Assembly: GCA_030680605.1 (NCBI GenBank)
Contig: JAUXUQ010000002.1
Coordinates: 62,001-126,000 of the forward strand
Origin: Gammaproteobacteria bacterium
GTDB taxonomy: Bacteria; Pseudomonadota; Gammaproteobacteria; SURF-13
Reading direction: 5' to 3'
DNA: 64,000 nt
A model generated the notes under the pieces. It did not search any database. It was not told the origin of the DNA and saw only the letters and a list, made by a program, of their open reading frames with translations. Shown here in pieces: positions 37,841 through 47,820 of the stretch. Position numbers and translations under genes: made by a program. Numbering within the stretch: position 1 is the first letter of the stretch; each line of letters opens with the position of its first letter.

Positions 37841-40333
37841 ATGTCTGAAGTTACCGTAAGACAGTTTGCCGACGTGGTGGGAACCACGGTAGAGCGTTTG
37901 CTGGTTCAGCTGAACGAGGCGGGCCTCGTGGGCAAAAGCGCAGATGACATCATCGGCGACAGCGAGAAGTTGCAGTTGCTGACCCACTTGCGGCGTAGTC
38001 ACGGCGCGGGCGAGGAATTGGGAACCGCCGAGCCGCGCAAGGTGACCCTGAAACGCAAGACGGTCAGCGCCCTCAGGTTGACCGGCGCGCAAGGCAAGGT
38101 CAAAACAGTAAATGTTGAGGTGCGCAAGAAACGCACCTACGTCAAGCGCAGCGTTATTGAGAGCGAAGACGCCGAGCGGGTGGCGGCAGAGGCCGCGCTG
38201 AAGCAGGCGGCCGCTGAGGCTGTGCAGCAACAGATGGAAGAAAAGAGCAAGGCGGAAGCCCGGGCTGCCGCGCGCATCGAGGAAGAGGCGCAGGCGCGGG
38301 CTGAAGCCGAGGCCAGGCTCAAGGTGGTGCAAGAGGCCGCTGTGCAGGATGTTATAGCAACACCGGCAGTGCAGCAGCCGGCCAAGCCGGCAGCCGCGCC
38401 TGAAAAGACTGAAAAGAAACCCAAGTGGCGTGGCGAGCGTGCAGGCGGCACCAAATACGGGCGCGAAGAACTGCACATTGCTACCGACCTTTCTGGGCGG
38501 CGCAAGAAAAAACACCGGGCGAGTGGCGTAGTTGTCAGCGGTGCACCCAAGCACGGATTCGAGCGCCCTACCGCACCCATTGTGCACGAAGTAGGCATCC
38601 CGGAAACCATCACCGTGGCCGATCTGGCGCAACGCATGTCGGTGAAGGCGGCCGAGGTCATCAAGGCGATGATGAAGCTCGGCAGTATGGCCACCATCAA
38701 TCAGGTCATTGACCAGGACACCGCCGCAATCGTGGTGGAGGCCATGGGCCATGTGCCCAAATTGCTGGAAGAGAATGCGCTGGAGGCGGGGCTGGGGCAG
38801 GATGAGAGGCAGGCTGGTGACAAGGTCGCGCGCGCGCCGGTAGTGACCATTATGGGTCACGTGGACCATGGCAAGACCTCACTGCTCGACTATATCCGCC
38901 GCTCCAAGGTGGCGACGGGCGAGGCGGGCGGTATCACGCAGCACATTGGCGCCTATCATGTGGAAACGCCGAAAGGGATGATCACCTTTCTCGACACCCC
39001 CGGCCACGCCGCCTTTACCTCCATGCGTGCGCGTGGCGCGAAGCTGACGGATATCGTTGTGCTGGTGGTGGCGGCCGATGATGGCGCCATGCCGCAAACT
39101 ATCGAGGCCATTCAGCACGCCAAGGCCGCCTCCGTTCCAATCGTGGTGGCAGTAAATAAAATAGACAAGCCCGAGGCCGATCCTGAGAGGGTACGGCAGG
39201 ATCTGGTCAAGTATGAAGTGGTGCCGGACGATTGGGGTGGCGACACGATTTTCACCAATGTCTCGGCCAAAACCGGCGCCAATGTCGATGCCCTGCTTGA
39301 TTCCATTCTGGTGCAGGCCGAGGTGCTCGAGCTCAAGGCGCATATGGATGTGCCTGCCTCCGGTGTGGTGGTGGAGTCGAGCCTGGACAAGGGTCGTGGC
39401 CCGGTGGCTACGGTGCTGGTGCAAAACGGCGTACTGCGCAAGGGCGACATGCTGCTCGCCGGTTCCGAGTACGGCCGTGTGCGCGCGCTGCTGGATGAGA
39501 ATGGTGCACAGGTGGATGCAGCCGGGCCGTCGGTGCCGGTGGTGGTGCTGGGACTGTCCGGTACGCCCAATGCAGGCGACGATGTGCTGGTGGTGAAAGA
39601 TGAACGCAAGGCGCGCGAAGTGGCGTTGTTCCGGCAAGGCAAATTCCGCGATGTGAAGCTGGCGCGCGAGCGTGCCGACAAGCCGGAAAATGCCTTCACC
39701 CAGATGGAAGAGGGCAAGGTCAGCACCCTCAATATCATCATCAAGGCCGACGTGCAGGGCTCGGCTGAGGCGTTGGCGGAGTCGCTGAAGAAGCTGTCGA
39801 CGGATGAAGTACGGGTGAGAATCATCTCCAGCGGTGTCGGCGGCATCAACGAGTCGGATGCCACCCTTGCCATGGCGTCGCAGGCATTGCTGGTCGGATT
39901 TAATACCCGTGCTGATGCTACTGCACGTCGCATGGTGTCCGAGCATGGTGTGGATATGCGCTACTACAGTGTGATCTATAACGTGATCGACGATGTACGG
40001 GCCGCGATGACGGGCATGCTGGCGCCGGAATTCCAGGAGCAGATCATCGGCCTGGCTGAAGTGCGCGATGTCTTCAAGTCATCCAAGCTGGGTGCGATTG
40101 CGGGCTGTATCGTGGCGGAAGGCGCGGTGCGACGCAGTAATCCCATCCGTGTGCTACGTGACAACGTGGTGATTTACGAAGGCGAACTGGAATCGCTGCG
40201 TCGCTTCAAGGATGACGTGAATGAAGTGCGCGCGGGTACTGAATGCGGTATCGGCGTCAAGAACTACAACGACGTCAAGCCCGGTGACCAGATCGAAGTC
40301 TTCGAGCGCGTGCAGGTAACTAGAAAACTATAG
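37841..40333 (+). CDS. infB: Translation initiation factor IF-2
   Basis: The 830-residue protein has the N-terminal IF2-N fold ([18 protein letters not shown]), a charged Ala/Glu/Lys-rich linker, a second IF2-N segment, and the GTPase with G1 GHVDHGKT (near 338-345), G3 DTPGH and G4 NKID. Domains II-IV bind fMet-tRNA. It starts eight bases after nusA. The gap to rbfA after it is unusual because it contains a repeat element. Confidence 0.98.
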   Translation: MSEVTVRQFADVVGTTVERLLVQLNEAGLVGKSADDIIGDSEKLQLLTHLRRSHGAGEELGTAEPRKVTLKRKTVSALRLTGAQGKVKTVNVEVRKKRTYVKRSVIESEDAERVAAEAALKQAAAEAVQQQMEEKSKAEARAAARIEEEAQARAEAEARLKVVQEAAVQDVIATPAVQQPAKPAAAPEKTEKKPKWRGERAGGTKYGREELHIATDLSGRRKKKHRASGVVVSGAPKHGFERPTAPIVHEVGIPETITVADLAQRMSVKAAEVIKAMMKLGSMATINQVIDQDTAAIVVEAMGHVPKLLEENALEAGLGQDERQAGDKVARAPVVTIMGHVDHGKTSLLDYIRRSKVATGEAGGITQHIGAYHVETPKGMITFLDTPGHAAFTSMRARGAKLTDIVVLVVAADDGAMPQTIEAIQHAKAASVPIVVAVNKIDKPEADPERVRQDLVKYEVVPDDWGGDTIFTNVSAKTGANVDALLDSILVQAEVLELKAHMDVPASGVVVESSLDKGRGPVATVLVQNGVLRKGDMLLAGSEYGRVRALLDENGAQVDAAGPSVPVVVLGLSGTPNAGDDVLVVKDERKAREVALFRQGKFRDVKLARERADKPENAFTQMEEGKVSTLNIIIKADVQGSAEALAESLKKLSTDEVRVRIISSGVGGINESDATLAMASQALLVGFNTRADATARRMVSEHGVDMRYYSVIYNVIDDVRAAMTGMLAPEFQEQIIGLAEVRDVFKSSKLGAIAGCIVAEGAVRRSNPIRVLRDNVVIYEGELESLRRFKDDVNEVRAGTECGIGVKNYNDVKPGDQIEVFERVQVTRKL

Positions 40334-40423
40334 TTACTGGCAGCAAGTGGCTAGTAGCCAGGAAAATCAAGATGAATCTTAATTCTACTCTCCTAGCCAC
40401 TCGCCACTAACTGCTCGCCACTG
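40331..40423. repeat. Imperfect inverted-repeat element between infB and rbfA
   Basis: Perfect 9-base arms AGTGGCTAG (40346-40354) and CTAGCCACT (40393-40401) enclose a second small palindrome AAGATGAATCTT. Outside the arms, AGTTACTGGC and GCCACTAACT extend the symmetry imperfectly, and CGCCACT occurs in tandem. A related segment occurs at 21189-21213. This looks like a REP/MITE-like intergenic element. Confidence 0.7.
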
Positions 40424-40428
40424 TCTTT

Positions 40429-40809
40429 ATGAGAGAATTCAGCCGAACCCTGCGTGTTGCCGAAGACATCAGGCGCGATGTCGCAGCCTTGCTGCAAAGC
40501 GAGATCAAGGATCCGCGCGTCGGCATGGTCACCATCACCCGTGTCGATGTTTCGCCTGATCTGGTGCACGCCAAGGTGTTTATTACCCTGATGGATGACG
40601 GGCACGAACTGACCGCCAGCCTGCAGGCGCTGAATCATGCGGCGGGTTACCTGCGCCGCGCACTGGCGAAGCGCTTGCGGCTGCGTATCGTGCCGCAGTT
40701 GCGCTTTGTGCATGACGAGAGTGTCGTGCGGGGTGCGCGCCTGTCGGCCCTGATTGATGCCGCCGTGGCAGCAGACCGTGGTCCCGGCAAGGCGCATGAC
40801 AAGCAGTGA
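40429..40809 (+). CDS. rbfA: 30S ribosome-binding factor RbfA
   Basis: The 126-residue KH-fold protein begins MREFSRTLRVAEDIRRDVAA and contains IKDPRVGMVTITRVDVSPDL and LRFVHDESV. It acts in late 30S maturation and cold adaptation. It follows infB after the repeat element and overlaps truB by 14 bases. Confidence 0.96.
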   Translation: MREFSRTLRVAEDIRRDVAALLQSEIKDPRVGMVTITRVDVSPDLVHAKVFITLMDDGHELTASLQALNHAAGYLRRALAKRLRLRIVPQLRFVHDESVVRGARLSALIDAAVAADRGPGKAHDKQ

Positions 40810-41752
40810 ACCCGTAACACGCCGCCGCCGTGGTCGGGACGTGCACGGTATCGTGCTGCTCGACAAGCCCTCCGGTATCAGCTCCAACGCAGCGCTGCAA
40901 ATTACCAAACGACTCTACCATGCGCGCAAGGCCGGCCACTGCGGCAGCCTGGATCCGCTTGCCAGCGGGTTGCTGCCGCTGTGTCTGGGGGAGGCGACCA
41001 AGGTGGCGGGCTTCCTGCTCGACACCGACAAGCATTACCAAGCGCGTTGTCGCCTTGGGGTGACCACTACCACCGGCGACGCCGAGGGCGAGGTGCTGGC
41101 CGTGCAGCCGGTCGGGACATATTCCGCTGCGGAGCTGGAAAGCGTGCTGGCAGGCTTCCGGGGTGAGCAGCAACAGATGCCGCCCATGCATTCGGCACTC
41201 AAACAGCAGGGGCAGCCGCTCTACAAGCTGGCCCACAAGGGCCTGTCGGTGGAGCGCGCCGCCCGCAACATCCGGGTGAACACGCTGCATCTGGTGCAAC
41301 ACGCCGGCGACGAACTGACGCTGGAGGTGGCCTGCTCCAAGGGCACGTATATCCGCACACTGGTAGAGGATATTGGCGCCCGCCTCGGCTGTGGTGCGCA
41401 TGTCACCGCGCTGCGCCGTACCGGTGCGGGGGGCTACAGGGTGGAGGATGCTATTACCCTGCCCACCTTGCAGGCACTGGCCGAGCAGGCCGGCCCGACA
41501 GGCCTGGACCACCTGCTGCAGCCGATGCAGAGTGCCCTGGTGGGTTGGCCGCAACTGCGTTTATCCGATGATTCGACCTATTATTTACAGCGTGGGCAGG
41601 CCGTTTTTGTGCCACAGGCGCCGACCTCAGGCTGGGTTTCGCTGTATGCGGCGGACGAGCGCTTTCTGGGTATGGGGGAAATGCTGGGGGACGGTCGGGT
41701 GGCCCCGCGCCGCCTGATCAACTACCCCCCTGCCAACCCCTGCCGGGAGTAA
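40796..41752 (+). CDS. truB: tRNA pseudouridine(55) synthase TruB
   Basis: TruB makes pseudouridine 55 in the T loop. The 318-residue protein has VHGIVLLDKPSGISSN, the catalytic Asp in GHCGSLDPLASGLLP, the tyrosine region YQARCRLGVTTTTGDAEG, and CSKGTYIRTLVEDIG. Its C-terminal part resembles a PUA domain. The ATG at 40796 overlaps rbfA, indicating coupled translation. Confidence 0.96.
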   Translation: MTSSEPVTRRRRGRDVHGIVLLDKPSGISSNAALQITKRLYHARKAGHCGSLDPLASGLLPLCLGEATKVAGFLLDTDKHYQARCRLGVTTTTGDAEGEVLAVQPVGTYSAAELESVLAGFRGEQQQMPPMHSALKQQGQPLYKLAHKGLSVERAARNIRVNTLHLVQHAGDELTLEVACSKGTYIRTLVEDIGARLGCGAHVTALRRTGAGGYRVEDAITLPTLQALAEQAGPTGLDHLLQPMQSALVGWPQLRLSDDSTYYLQRGQAVFVPQAPTSGWVSLYAADERFLGMGEMLGDGRVAPRRLINYPPANPCRE

Positions 41753-41832
41753 TGTTTGCTTCCCAAGCCCGGCCGTTTCCGTTAAAATACTGCACTCACA
41801 ATTGAATGAATGAACGTACCCAGGAGTCGTAC

Positions 41833-42102
41833 ATGTCGCTCAGCGTAGAACAAAAGAGCAAGGTCATCAAGGATCACCAGCGTGCCGCCAAGGATACCGG
41901 GTCACCCGAAGTGCAGGTCGCGTTGCTGTCCACCAACATCGAACAGTTGTCGAGCCACTTCAAGGCCCACATTCACGATCATCACTCCCGCCAGGGTCTG
42001 CTGCGCATGGTAAGTCAGCGTCGCAAGCTGCTCGACTATCTCAAAAAGAAAAATGTGGATAGCTACCGCAAACTGATCGAACGACTGGGTCTGCGTAAAT
42101 AA
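41833..42102 (+). CDS. rpsO: 30S ribosomal protein S15
   Basis: The 89-residue protein has the S15 sequence with [20 protein letters not shown] and [20 protein letters not shown]. An AGGAG site lies seven bases before the ATG at 41833, deciding against the in-frame ATG at 41806. A TAAAAT hexamer around 41783 could be a -10 box of a separate rpsO promoter. Confidence 0.97.
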   Translation: MSLSVEQKSKVIKDHQRAAKDTGSPEVQVALLSTNIEQLSSHFKAHIHDHHSRQGLLRMVSQRRKLLDYLKKKNVDSYRKLIERLGLRK

Positions 42103-42167
42103 TCAACAACAGACCCGAGTTGCCGTCCCCGCCTGATGTACTGTTCATTCGTATAAGGAACTAATCC

Positions 42168-44249
42168 GTGCCCTCCATCAAGAAAACCTTTCAGTACGGT
42201 GACCACGCGGTCACAATAGAAACCGGTGAAATTGCACGCCAGGCCTCCGGCGCCGTGATGATCGGTATGGGGGACACTGTGGTGATGGTGACTGCAGTCG
42301 GCATCAAGGAAGCCAAGGAAGGTCGTGATTTCTTCCCGCTCACCGTCAACTATCAGGAACGCACCTACGCCGCCGGCAAAATCCCCGGCGGTTTTTTTAA
42401 GCGTGAAGGCCGCCCGAGTGAAAAGGAAACGCTTACCTCGCGTCTGATTGACCGCCCGCTGCGCCCACTGTTCCCCAAAGGTTTTCGTAATGAAGTGCAG
42501 GTGATCGCCACTGTGGTGTCGATCGACCCGGATATTGATTCCGACATTCCGGCCCTGCTGGGTGCCTCGGCAGCGGTCGCGCTTTCCGGCATCCCGTTCA
42601 GCGGCCCCATCGGTGGCGCGCGCGTTGGTTATCGTGATGGCAAGTATTTACTCAACCCCACCCGTAGTCAGCAGCAGGATTCAGCGCTCGACCTGGTGGT
42701 GGCAGGTACTGAAAATGCCGTGCTGATGGTGGAATCTGATGCGCGCGAACTGCCGGAAGAAGTCATGCTGGGCGCGGTGATGTTTGGCCACGAACAGATG
42801 CAAATCGCCATCAAGGCAATCCGCGAACTGGTCGCCGCCGCCGCCCCCACTGCATGGAGCTGGCAGGCCGCAAGCAAGGACGAAGGCCTGATAGCTTCAG
42901 TAGCAGCGGCAGCAGAGGGCATTATCAACGAGGCCTATCAGCTGCGCGAAAAGCAGGCCCGCCAGCAGCGTCTGGCCGAGATTCGTACCACGGTGCTGGC
43001 CAAGTTGGCGCCGGAAGGCTCGGACACGGCAGAAGCCGTCAAGCATGCGATCGAATCCCTGGAAAAGAAAGTCGTGCGTGGCCGTATCCTCAAGGGTGAG
43101 CCGCGTATCGATGGACGTGATACCCGCAGCATACGTCCCATCACGGTGCGCACCGGTGTACTGCCGCGTACCCACGGTTCCGCCCTGTTCACGCGCGGCG
43201 AGACGCAGGCGCTGGTAGTGGCCACGCTCGGCACCGGCCGTGACGCGCAGCTCATCGACGCCATTGAAGGCGAGCGCAAAGAGCCGTTCATGCTGCACTA
43301 CAATTTTCCGCCTTCCTGTACCGGCGAGACCGGCATGGTGGGCAGCCCCAAGCGGCGCGAGATCGGCCATGGCCGTTTGGCCAAGCGTGGCGTCGCGGCC
43401 GTCATGCCGGGCATGGACGAATTTCCATATGTGATCCGTGTGGTGTCCGAAATTACGGAGTCGAACGGTTCCAGCTCAATGGCGAGCGTGTGCGGCAGCA
43501 GTCTGGCATTGATGGATGCCGGTGTGCCGATCAAGTCGCCGGTGGCAGGTATCGCCATGGGCCTGATCAAGGAAAGCGAAGGTTTTGCGGTACTGTCCGA
43601 TATTCTCGGTGACGAAGATCATCTGGGCGACATGGATTTCAAGGTGGCGGGTACCGCACAGGGTGTGACCGCGCTGCAAATGGATATCAAGATCGACGGC
43701 ATCACGCGCGAGATCATGGAAGCAGCACTGGCGCAGGCAAAGGAAGGCCGTCTGCACATCCTCGGCATCATGAACGAGGCACTGTCGACACCGCGCAGCC
43801 AGATGTCTGACTACGCCCCGCGCATCATCAGCTTCAAGATCCACCCGGACAAGATCCGCGATGTGATCGGCAAGGGCGGCAGCACCATCCGCGCCATCAC
43901 CGAAGAGACCGGCGCCACCATCGACATCGTCGACGATGGCACGGTGAAGATCGCCTCGGTAGACAAGGCCGCCGGACTGGAAGCCCGTCGCAGGGTAGAA
44001 GAGATTACCGCCGATGTCGAGGTGGGACGCGTCTATGAAGGCCGCGTTGCCAAGCTCATGGACTTCGGTGCGTTCGTCACCATCCTGCCGGGCCGCGATG
44101 GCCTGGTACACATCTCCCAGATTTCCGAGGAGCGCGTCGAGAACGTCAGCGACAAGCTTACCGAGGGCGAGGTGGTACGGGTCAAGGTGCTTGAGGTCGA
44201 CAAGCAGGGGCGTATTCGCCTCAGCATGAAGGCTGCACTGATCAGCTAG
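42168..44249 (+). CDS. pnp: Polyribonucleotide nucleotidyltransferase (PNPase)
   Basis: PNPase degrades RNA phosphorolytically and forms part of the degradosome. The 693-residue protein has two RNase PH domains ([21 protein letters not shown] and [16 protein letters not shown]), a helical linker, a KH domain ([17 protein letters not shown]) and an S1 domain ([19 protein letters not shown]). The start is GTG with AAGGA upstream. Its last eight bases overlap the convergent CDGSH gene. Confidence 0.98.
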   Translation: MPSIKKTFQYGDHAVTIETGEIARQASGAVMIGMGDTVVMVTAVGIKEAKEGRDFFPLTVNYQERTYAAGKIPGGFFKREGRPSEKETLTSRLIDRPLRPLFPKGFRNEVQVIATVVSIDPDIDSDIPALLGASAAVALSGIPFSGPIGGARVGYRDGKYLLNPTRSQQQDSALDLVVAGTENAVLMVESDARELPEEVMLGAVMFGHEQMQIAIKAIRELVAAAAPTAWSWQAASKDEGLIASVAAAAEGIINEAYQLREKQARQQRLAEIRTTVLAKLAPEGSDTAEAVKHAIESLEKKVVRGRILKGEPRIDGRDTRSIRPITVRTGVLPRTHGSALFTRGETQALVVATLGTGRDAQLIDAIEGERKEPFMLHYNFPPSCTGETGMVGSPKRREIGHGRLAKRGVAAVMPGMDEFPYVIRVVSEITESNGSSSMASVCGSSLALMDAGVPIKSPVAGIAMGLIKESEGFAVLSDILGDEDHLGDMDFKVAGTAQGVTALQMDIKIDGITREIMEAALAQAKEGRLHILGIMNEALSTPRSQMSDYAPRIISFKIHPDKIRDVIGKGGSTIRAITEETGATIDIVDDGTVKIASVDKAAGLEARRRVEEITADVEVGRVYEGRVAKLMDFGAFVTILPGRDGLVHISQISEERVENVSDKLTEGEVVRVKVLEVDKQGRIRLSMKAALIS

Positions 44250-44523
44250 TATTCCGGATCCGTTCCCGGATCCGGTTCATATCGTCCTGCAAGTGTTGAT
44301 GCGTACCGTCGCAGTAAGGCGGTGTGCGCGTATGCTTGCAGCCGCACAGCGCCAGCTGGGTTTTTTCGCTCACCGTAAACTGCACTGGCGTAATGCCGGT
44401 GCCCTGATGGGAGCCGTCGCAGAAGGGCTGGTTGGCAGAGCGGCCACAGGCGCACCATGTGTAGGTACCGGGCTCCAGCTCCTGCATGAAAGGGGATTTC
44501 TGCGCAATCACGGGCTCTGTCAT
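44242..44523 (-). CDS. CDGSH-type iron-sulfur domain protein (two motifs)
   Basis: The 93-residue protein has two CDGSH-type [2Fe-2S] motifs: [16 protein letters not shown] and [16 protein letters not shown], each with three Cys and one His ligand. No signal peptide is visible. Such tandem proteins are small electron-transfer or cluster proteins of unclear function. GGAGG lies upstream of the ATG at 44523. It diverges from the FetAB-type iron exporter genes across 81 bases containing a perfect palindrome, suggesting shared control. Confidence 0.9.
   Translation of the reverse strand: MTEPVIAQKSPFMQELEPGTYTWCACGRSANQPFCDGSHQGTGITPVQFTVSEKTQLALCGCKHTRTPPYCDGTHQHLQDDMNRIRERIRNTS
44254..44275. 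repeat. Perfect hairpin just after pnp
   Basis: CCGGATCC and GGATCCGG make an 8-bp perfect stem with loop GTTCCC, starting five bases after the pnp stop and inside the end of the convergent CDGSH gene. There is no T run, so it is more likely a 3'-end-stabilising structure than an intrinsic terminator. Confidence 0.55.
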
Positions 44524-44546
44524 ACTAGCCTCCAGTAGTAGCCAAG

Positions 44547-44561
44547 GGTGGATCATCCACC
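44547..44561. promoter_or_regulatory. 15-bp palindrome, candidate operator in the CDGSH/fetA divergent region
   Basis: GGTGGAT-C-ATCCACC is a perfect 7+1+7 palindrome. A TATAAC hexamer (44567-44572) follows five bases later toward fetA, with no good -35, so the palindrome lies where a regulator would control that promoter. The regulator is unknown. Confidence 0.5.
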
Positions 44562-44604
44562 TGCAGTATAACGCGCCAACCTACGGAATGATGGTATACA
44601 CCCC

Positions 44605-45261
44605 ATGCGCGATACTCAGGACGTCGTAACGCCTGCCTCCTCACCCACCATGACCCGTGCAGTGCTGTGTTCGCGACTGCGGGTCGAGCAGCTTGTCAGC
44701 CACAGCCTCGGGCCGGTCAGTTTCAGCCTGGATGAGGGTGAGTGCATGGGCCTCAGTGGGCCTTCCGGCTCCGGCAAGACCTTGTTGCTGCGCGCCATCG
44801 CCGACCTCGATCCGCAGGCGGGTGAGGTATCGCTGGATGGCGTTGAGTGTCGCAGCATGCGCGGGCATCTGTGGCGGCGGCACGTTGGCATGCTGCCAGC
44901 AGAGAGCCAGTGGTGGTGGCCGACAGTAGGAGAGCATTTCATCAACATCGATGCAGAGATGCATGCGATGCTGGGATTTGAGTGTGCGGTCATGCACTGG
45001 CCGGTCACACGCCTGTCGAGCGGCGAGCGGCAACGGTTGGCCTTGCTGCGCCTGCTGGCGCTGCAACCGCAGGTGTTGCTGCTGGACGAGCCGAGCGCCA
45101 ATCTGGACAACAACAACGTGCGCCGGGTAGAGGCGCTGATTGCAGACTATTGTGCCCGGCATAACGCCTGTGTGGTGTGGGTGAGCCATGACATGGAGCA
45201 GATTGCGCGCCTCGGCGGGCGGCACTGCAGGCTGGCAAACGGCAAGCTGGTGGACGCATGA
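44605..45261 (+). CDS. fetA: ABC transporter ATP-binding protein, FetA (YbbL) type
   Basis: The 218-residue ATPase has Walker A GPSGSGKT, an unusual Q-loop region with PAESQWWWPTVGEH, signature LSSGERQRLAL and Walker B VLLLDEPSANLD. Paired with the next gene it matches E. coli FetAB, reported to export iron and to protect from peroxide. No clear ribosome binding site precedes 44605; an ATG at 44650 would shorten the N-terminus by 15 residues. It overlaps fetB by four bases (ATGA). Confidence 0.85.
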   Translation: MRDTQDVVTPASSPTMTRAVLCSRLRVEQLVSHSLGPVSFSLDEGECMGLSGPSGSGKTLLLRAIADLDPQAGEVSLDGVECRSMRGHLWRRHVGMLPAESQWWWPTVGEHFINIDAEMHAMLGFECAVMHWPVTRLSSGERQRLALLRLLALQPQVLLLDEPSANLDNNNVRRVEALIADYCARHNACVVWVSHDMEQIARLGGRHCRLANGKLVDA

Positions 45262-46055
45262 ATGTCATCACCCTGAGCCCGTGGGCGCTGGCACTGGCGG
45301 CAGTACTGGTGCTGGCGCTGGCACTGCTCTCGTTGCGGTTGCGTCTGACACTGGCGCAGGAGATCATTATCGCGGCACTGCGCACCACGGTGCAGTTATT
45401 ACTGGTGGGGCTGGTGCTCAAAACGCTGTTTACCCATGTCCATCTGGGCTGGATTACTCTGATTGCGAGTGCCATGCTGCTGATCGCAGGGCGCGAAGTG
45501 GTGGCGCGCCAGCGGCATGGTTATACCGGCATGTGGGGCTTCGGCATGAGCGTAGTGTCCATGTTTGTCGCCTCATTTTCGGTGACCATACTCGCCCTGG
45601 TGGTGTTGATAGGCCCCACGCCCTGGTATGCGCCACAATATTCCATTCCCCTGCTGGGTATGATGCTGGGAAATGTCATGAGCGGCGTGGCGCTGGCGCT
45701 GGATCGCCTGACCCAGAGCGCATGGCACCAGCGGGCACAGATTGAGGCGCGGCTGCTGCTGGGGCAGGACTGGAGAGAGAGCGTGAGTGGCCTGCGCCGC
45801 GACGCAGTGCGTGTCGGGCTGATTCCCACTGTCAACGCCATGGCAGCGGCAGGCGTGGTGAGCTTGCCCGGCATGATGACCGGGCAGATACTGGCAGGCA
45901 CGCCGCCGCTGGAGGCGGTGAAGTATCAGATACTGGTGATGTTTCTGGTGACCGCATGCACGGGCTTTGGCACGCTCGCGGCCGTCTGGCTGGGGGCCCG
46001 GCGGTTGTTTGATGAACGCGAACGGTTGCGCATCGACCGGTTGCGGGCGGAGTAA
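45258..46055 (+). CDS. fetB: ABC transporter permease, FetB (YbbM, UPF0014) type
   Basis: The 265-residue protein has about seven membrane helices and the UPF0014 signatures RTTVQLLLVGLVLKTLF, MLLIAGREVVARQ, PLLGMMLGNVMSGVALALDRL and SLPGMMTGQILAG. It is the membrane partner of the preceding ATPase. The ATGA overlap indicates coupled translation. The iron-export role is taken from E. coli FetB; the substrate here is inferred. Confidence 0.9.
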   Translation: MNVITLSPWALALAAVLVLALALLSLRLRLTLAQEIIIAALRTTVQLLLVGLVLKTLFTHVHLGWITLIASAMLLIAGREVVARQRHGYTGMWGFGMSVVSMFVASFSVTILALVVLIGPTPWYAPQYSIPLLGMMLGNVMSGVALALDRLTQSAWHQRAQIEARLLLGQDWRESVSGLRRDAVRVGLIPTVNAMAAAGVVSLPGMMTGQILAGTPPLEAVKYQILVMFLVTACTGFGTLAAVWLGARRLFDERERLRIDRLRAE

Positions 46056-46059
46056 CCCC

Positions 46060-46503
46060 ATGCAAAAAATTACGCTGCTGGTGTTGATGCTGGTGTGCGG
46101 TGTTGCCGGTGCGGCGGGTGTGTACACCTGGACCGATGAGCAGGGCAAAGTCCACTACGGTGATCAGCCCGGTAATGCAGCGGCGCGCGAGATCATTCTG
46201 CCTGCCGCGCCTGCGCCGGACGCAAGTCAGCGCGAACGTCTGCAGAAGCAGCAGAAGCTGCTGGAGGTGTTCGAGGCCGAGCGGGAAGAGAAGCGCGAGC
46301 AGGCATCCAAGCGCATCATTGAACAGCAGAAGCGAGAGCAGGAGTGCAAGGCGGCCAGAGTGCGTCTGAAGCAGTACGAGCAGGCCGGCGGCCTCAGAAC
46401 GCAAGAGACCGATGGCACGGAACGCCAGCTTTCAAAGGCAGAGTACCGGCAGGTGCTGGAATACGCGCGCAAGTCCGTGGCGCATTGGTGTGCGGGGCTT
46501 TGA
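46060..46503 (+). CDS. DUF4124 domain secreted protein
   Basis: The 147-residue protein has a Sec signal (about 1-19, ending GAAG), then the DUF4124 motif VYTWTDEQGKVHYGDQPGN and a long charged helix (about 50-110) rich in Glu/Lys/Arg. DUF4124 proteins are common small periplasmic proteins of unknown function in proteobacteria. It starts four bases after fetB, so may be cotranscribed, though I see no functional link. Confidence 0.85.
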   Translation: MQKITLLVLMLVCGVAGAAGVYTWTDEQGKVHYGDQPGNAAAREIILPAAPAPDASQRERLQKQQKLLEVFEAEREEKREQASKRIIEQQKREQECKAARVRLKQYEQAGGLRTQETDGTERQLSKAEYRQVLEYARKSVAHWCAGL

Positions 46504-46583
46504 GTGTGTGCCCTACGGTCAGATGTAAAAGTAGGGAGATGCGGGTGGGTTGCTTTGTTGCCTGCAGCCGCTAAGCTAGCATC

Positions 46584-47303
46584 ATGATTAAGGGCGAAGC
46601 CATACGCAGGCAGTATCTGCACGCAATGGGCATCACGCTGTGGGAGCAGCGACATGCCCGACCACAGGCGGGGGAGAGCATGCCCACAGAGCAGGCAGAC
46701 GCAGTGCCGGTGACACAGACGACGGCTGTAGACAGTAACGATCAGCCTGCATGGGATGAGCTCGAGCAGGCGGTGCGCAACTGCACCCGCTGCCCGCTGC
46801 ATGAAACGCGCACGCAGGCGGTGTTCGGAGTGGGCGACAAGCGCGCCGAATGGATGGTGATAGGCGAGGCGCCGGGCGCCGATGAAGACCGGCAGGGTGA
46901 GCCGTTTGTGGGGCGGGCAGGGCAATTGCTCACCTCCATGCTGAAGGCGCTGGGGTTCACGCGCGAGCAGGTGTATATCGCCAACATTCTGAAGAGCCGG
47001 CCGCCCAACAACCGCGATCCGCTGCCGGAAGAGGTGGCCGCCTGCGAGCCTTATCTCAAACGCCAACTGGAACTGATCCGGCCCAAAATCATCCTCGCGG
47101 TGGGCCGCATCGCGGCGCAGAACCTGCTCAAGACCGACACCAAAATCGGTGCGCTGCGTGGCCAGCGTCATACCTGCCCCGGCACGGACATTCCTGTCGT
47201 GGTGACTTACCATCCGGCCTATCTGTTGCGGTCGCCGCTGGAGAAGCGCAAGGCATGGGAAGACCTGAAGTTCGCGCGCCGGGTGCTGCGGGGTGAGGGG
47301 TGA
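46584..47303 (+). CDS. Uracil-DNA glycosylase, family 4-like
   Basis: The 239-residue protein has an acidic, variable N-terminal ~55 residues, then the glycosylase core. Motif [20 protein letters not shown] starts near residue 94, [14 protein letters not shown] near 133 and TYHPAYLLR near 208. Family 4 enzymes hold a [4Fe-4S] cluster with four Cys. Here C67 and C70 (NCTRC) and C154 are present, but the position usually Cys in the K-C-R-P-P motif is S138. The enzyme removes uracil from DNA. It overlaps rimI by four bases. Confidence 0.85.
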   Translation: MIKGEAIRRQYLHAMGITLWEQRHARPQAGESMPTEQADAVPVTQTTAVDSNDQPAWDELEQAVRNCTRCPLHETRTQAVFGVGDKRAEWMVIGEAPGADEDRQGEPFVGRAGQLLTSMLKALGFTREQVYIANILKSRPPNNRDPLPEEVAACEPYLKRQLELIRPKIILAVGRIAAQNLLKTDTKIGALRGQRHTCPGTDIPVVVTYHPAYLLRSPLEKRKAWEDLKFARRVLRGEG

Positions 47304-47782
47304 GCCAGGTCATGGATGCGCCGCTGGAGATGTTTTCGGACAGCCAGTTGCGCCCCATGACCGCCGAGGACATCGAGGCGGTGATGGCGATCGAGCTGTG
47401 CGCCTATGAGTATCCGTGGAGCGCGGGTATTTTTCAGGACTGCCTGAACGTCGGCTACTGTTGCTGGGTGTACAAGACAGAGCATGCGCTTGCAGGCTAT
47501 GCGGTAATGTCAGTGGGTGCGGGCGAGGCACATCTCCTGAACCTCTGTGTGCGAACTGAGTGGCGCAGGTACGGGCTGGGGCGTCGGTTGCTCAAGCACA
47601 TGCTGAGTATTGCGCGCGGGCATCACGCAGATACTGCATTGCTCGAGGTGCGACCCTCCAACCAGGCCGCCATAAGCCTCTACCATGCCGTGGGCTTCAA
47701 TGAGGTAGGCATGCGCAAGGCCTATTACCCTGCCGCCAATGGCAAGGAAGACGCCATCATTCTTGCGCTCAGTTTGGTATAA
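47300..47782 (+). CDS. rimI: Ribosomal protein S18 N-acetyltransferase RimI
   Basis: This GNAT acetyltransferase modifies the S18 N-terminus. The 160-residue frame contains [37 protein letters not shown] (the acetyl-CoA loop R-x-x-G-x-G), [19 protein letters not shown] and [17 protein letters not shown]. The GTG at 47300 overlaps the glycosylase stop as GTGA; an ATG at 47312 is an equally possible start. Confidence 0.92.
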   Translation: MSQVMDAPLEMFSDSQLRPMTAEDIEAVMAIELCAYEYPWSAGIFQDCLNVGYCCWVYKTEHALAGYAVMSVGAGEAHLLNLCVRTEWRRYGLGRRLLKHMLSIARGHHADTALLEVRPSNQAAISLYHAVGFNEVGMRKAYYPAANGKEDAIILALSLV

Positions 47783-47783
47783 T
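47775..47783 (+). promoter_or_regulatory. Extended -10 promoter for prfC
   Basis: TGG followed by TATAAT forms an extended -10 element with a perfect hexamer; there is no clear -35. It overlaps the rimI stop and lies about 38 bases before the prfC ATG. Confidence 0.6.
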
Positions 47784-47820
47784 AAAAAACATTGATCCCG
47801 CACTCACGCTTTATTCCCAG

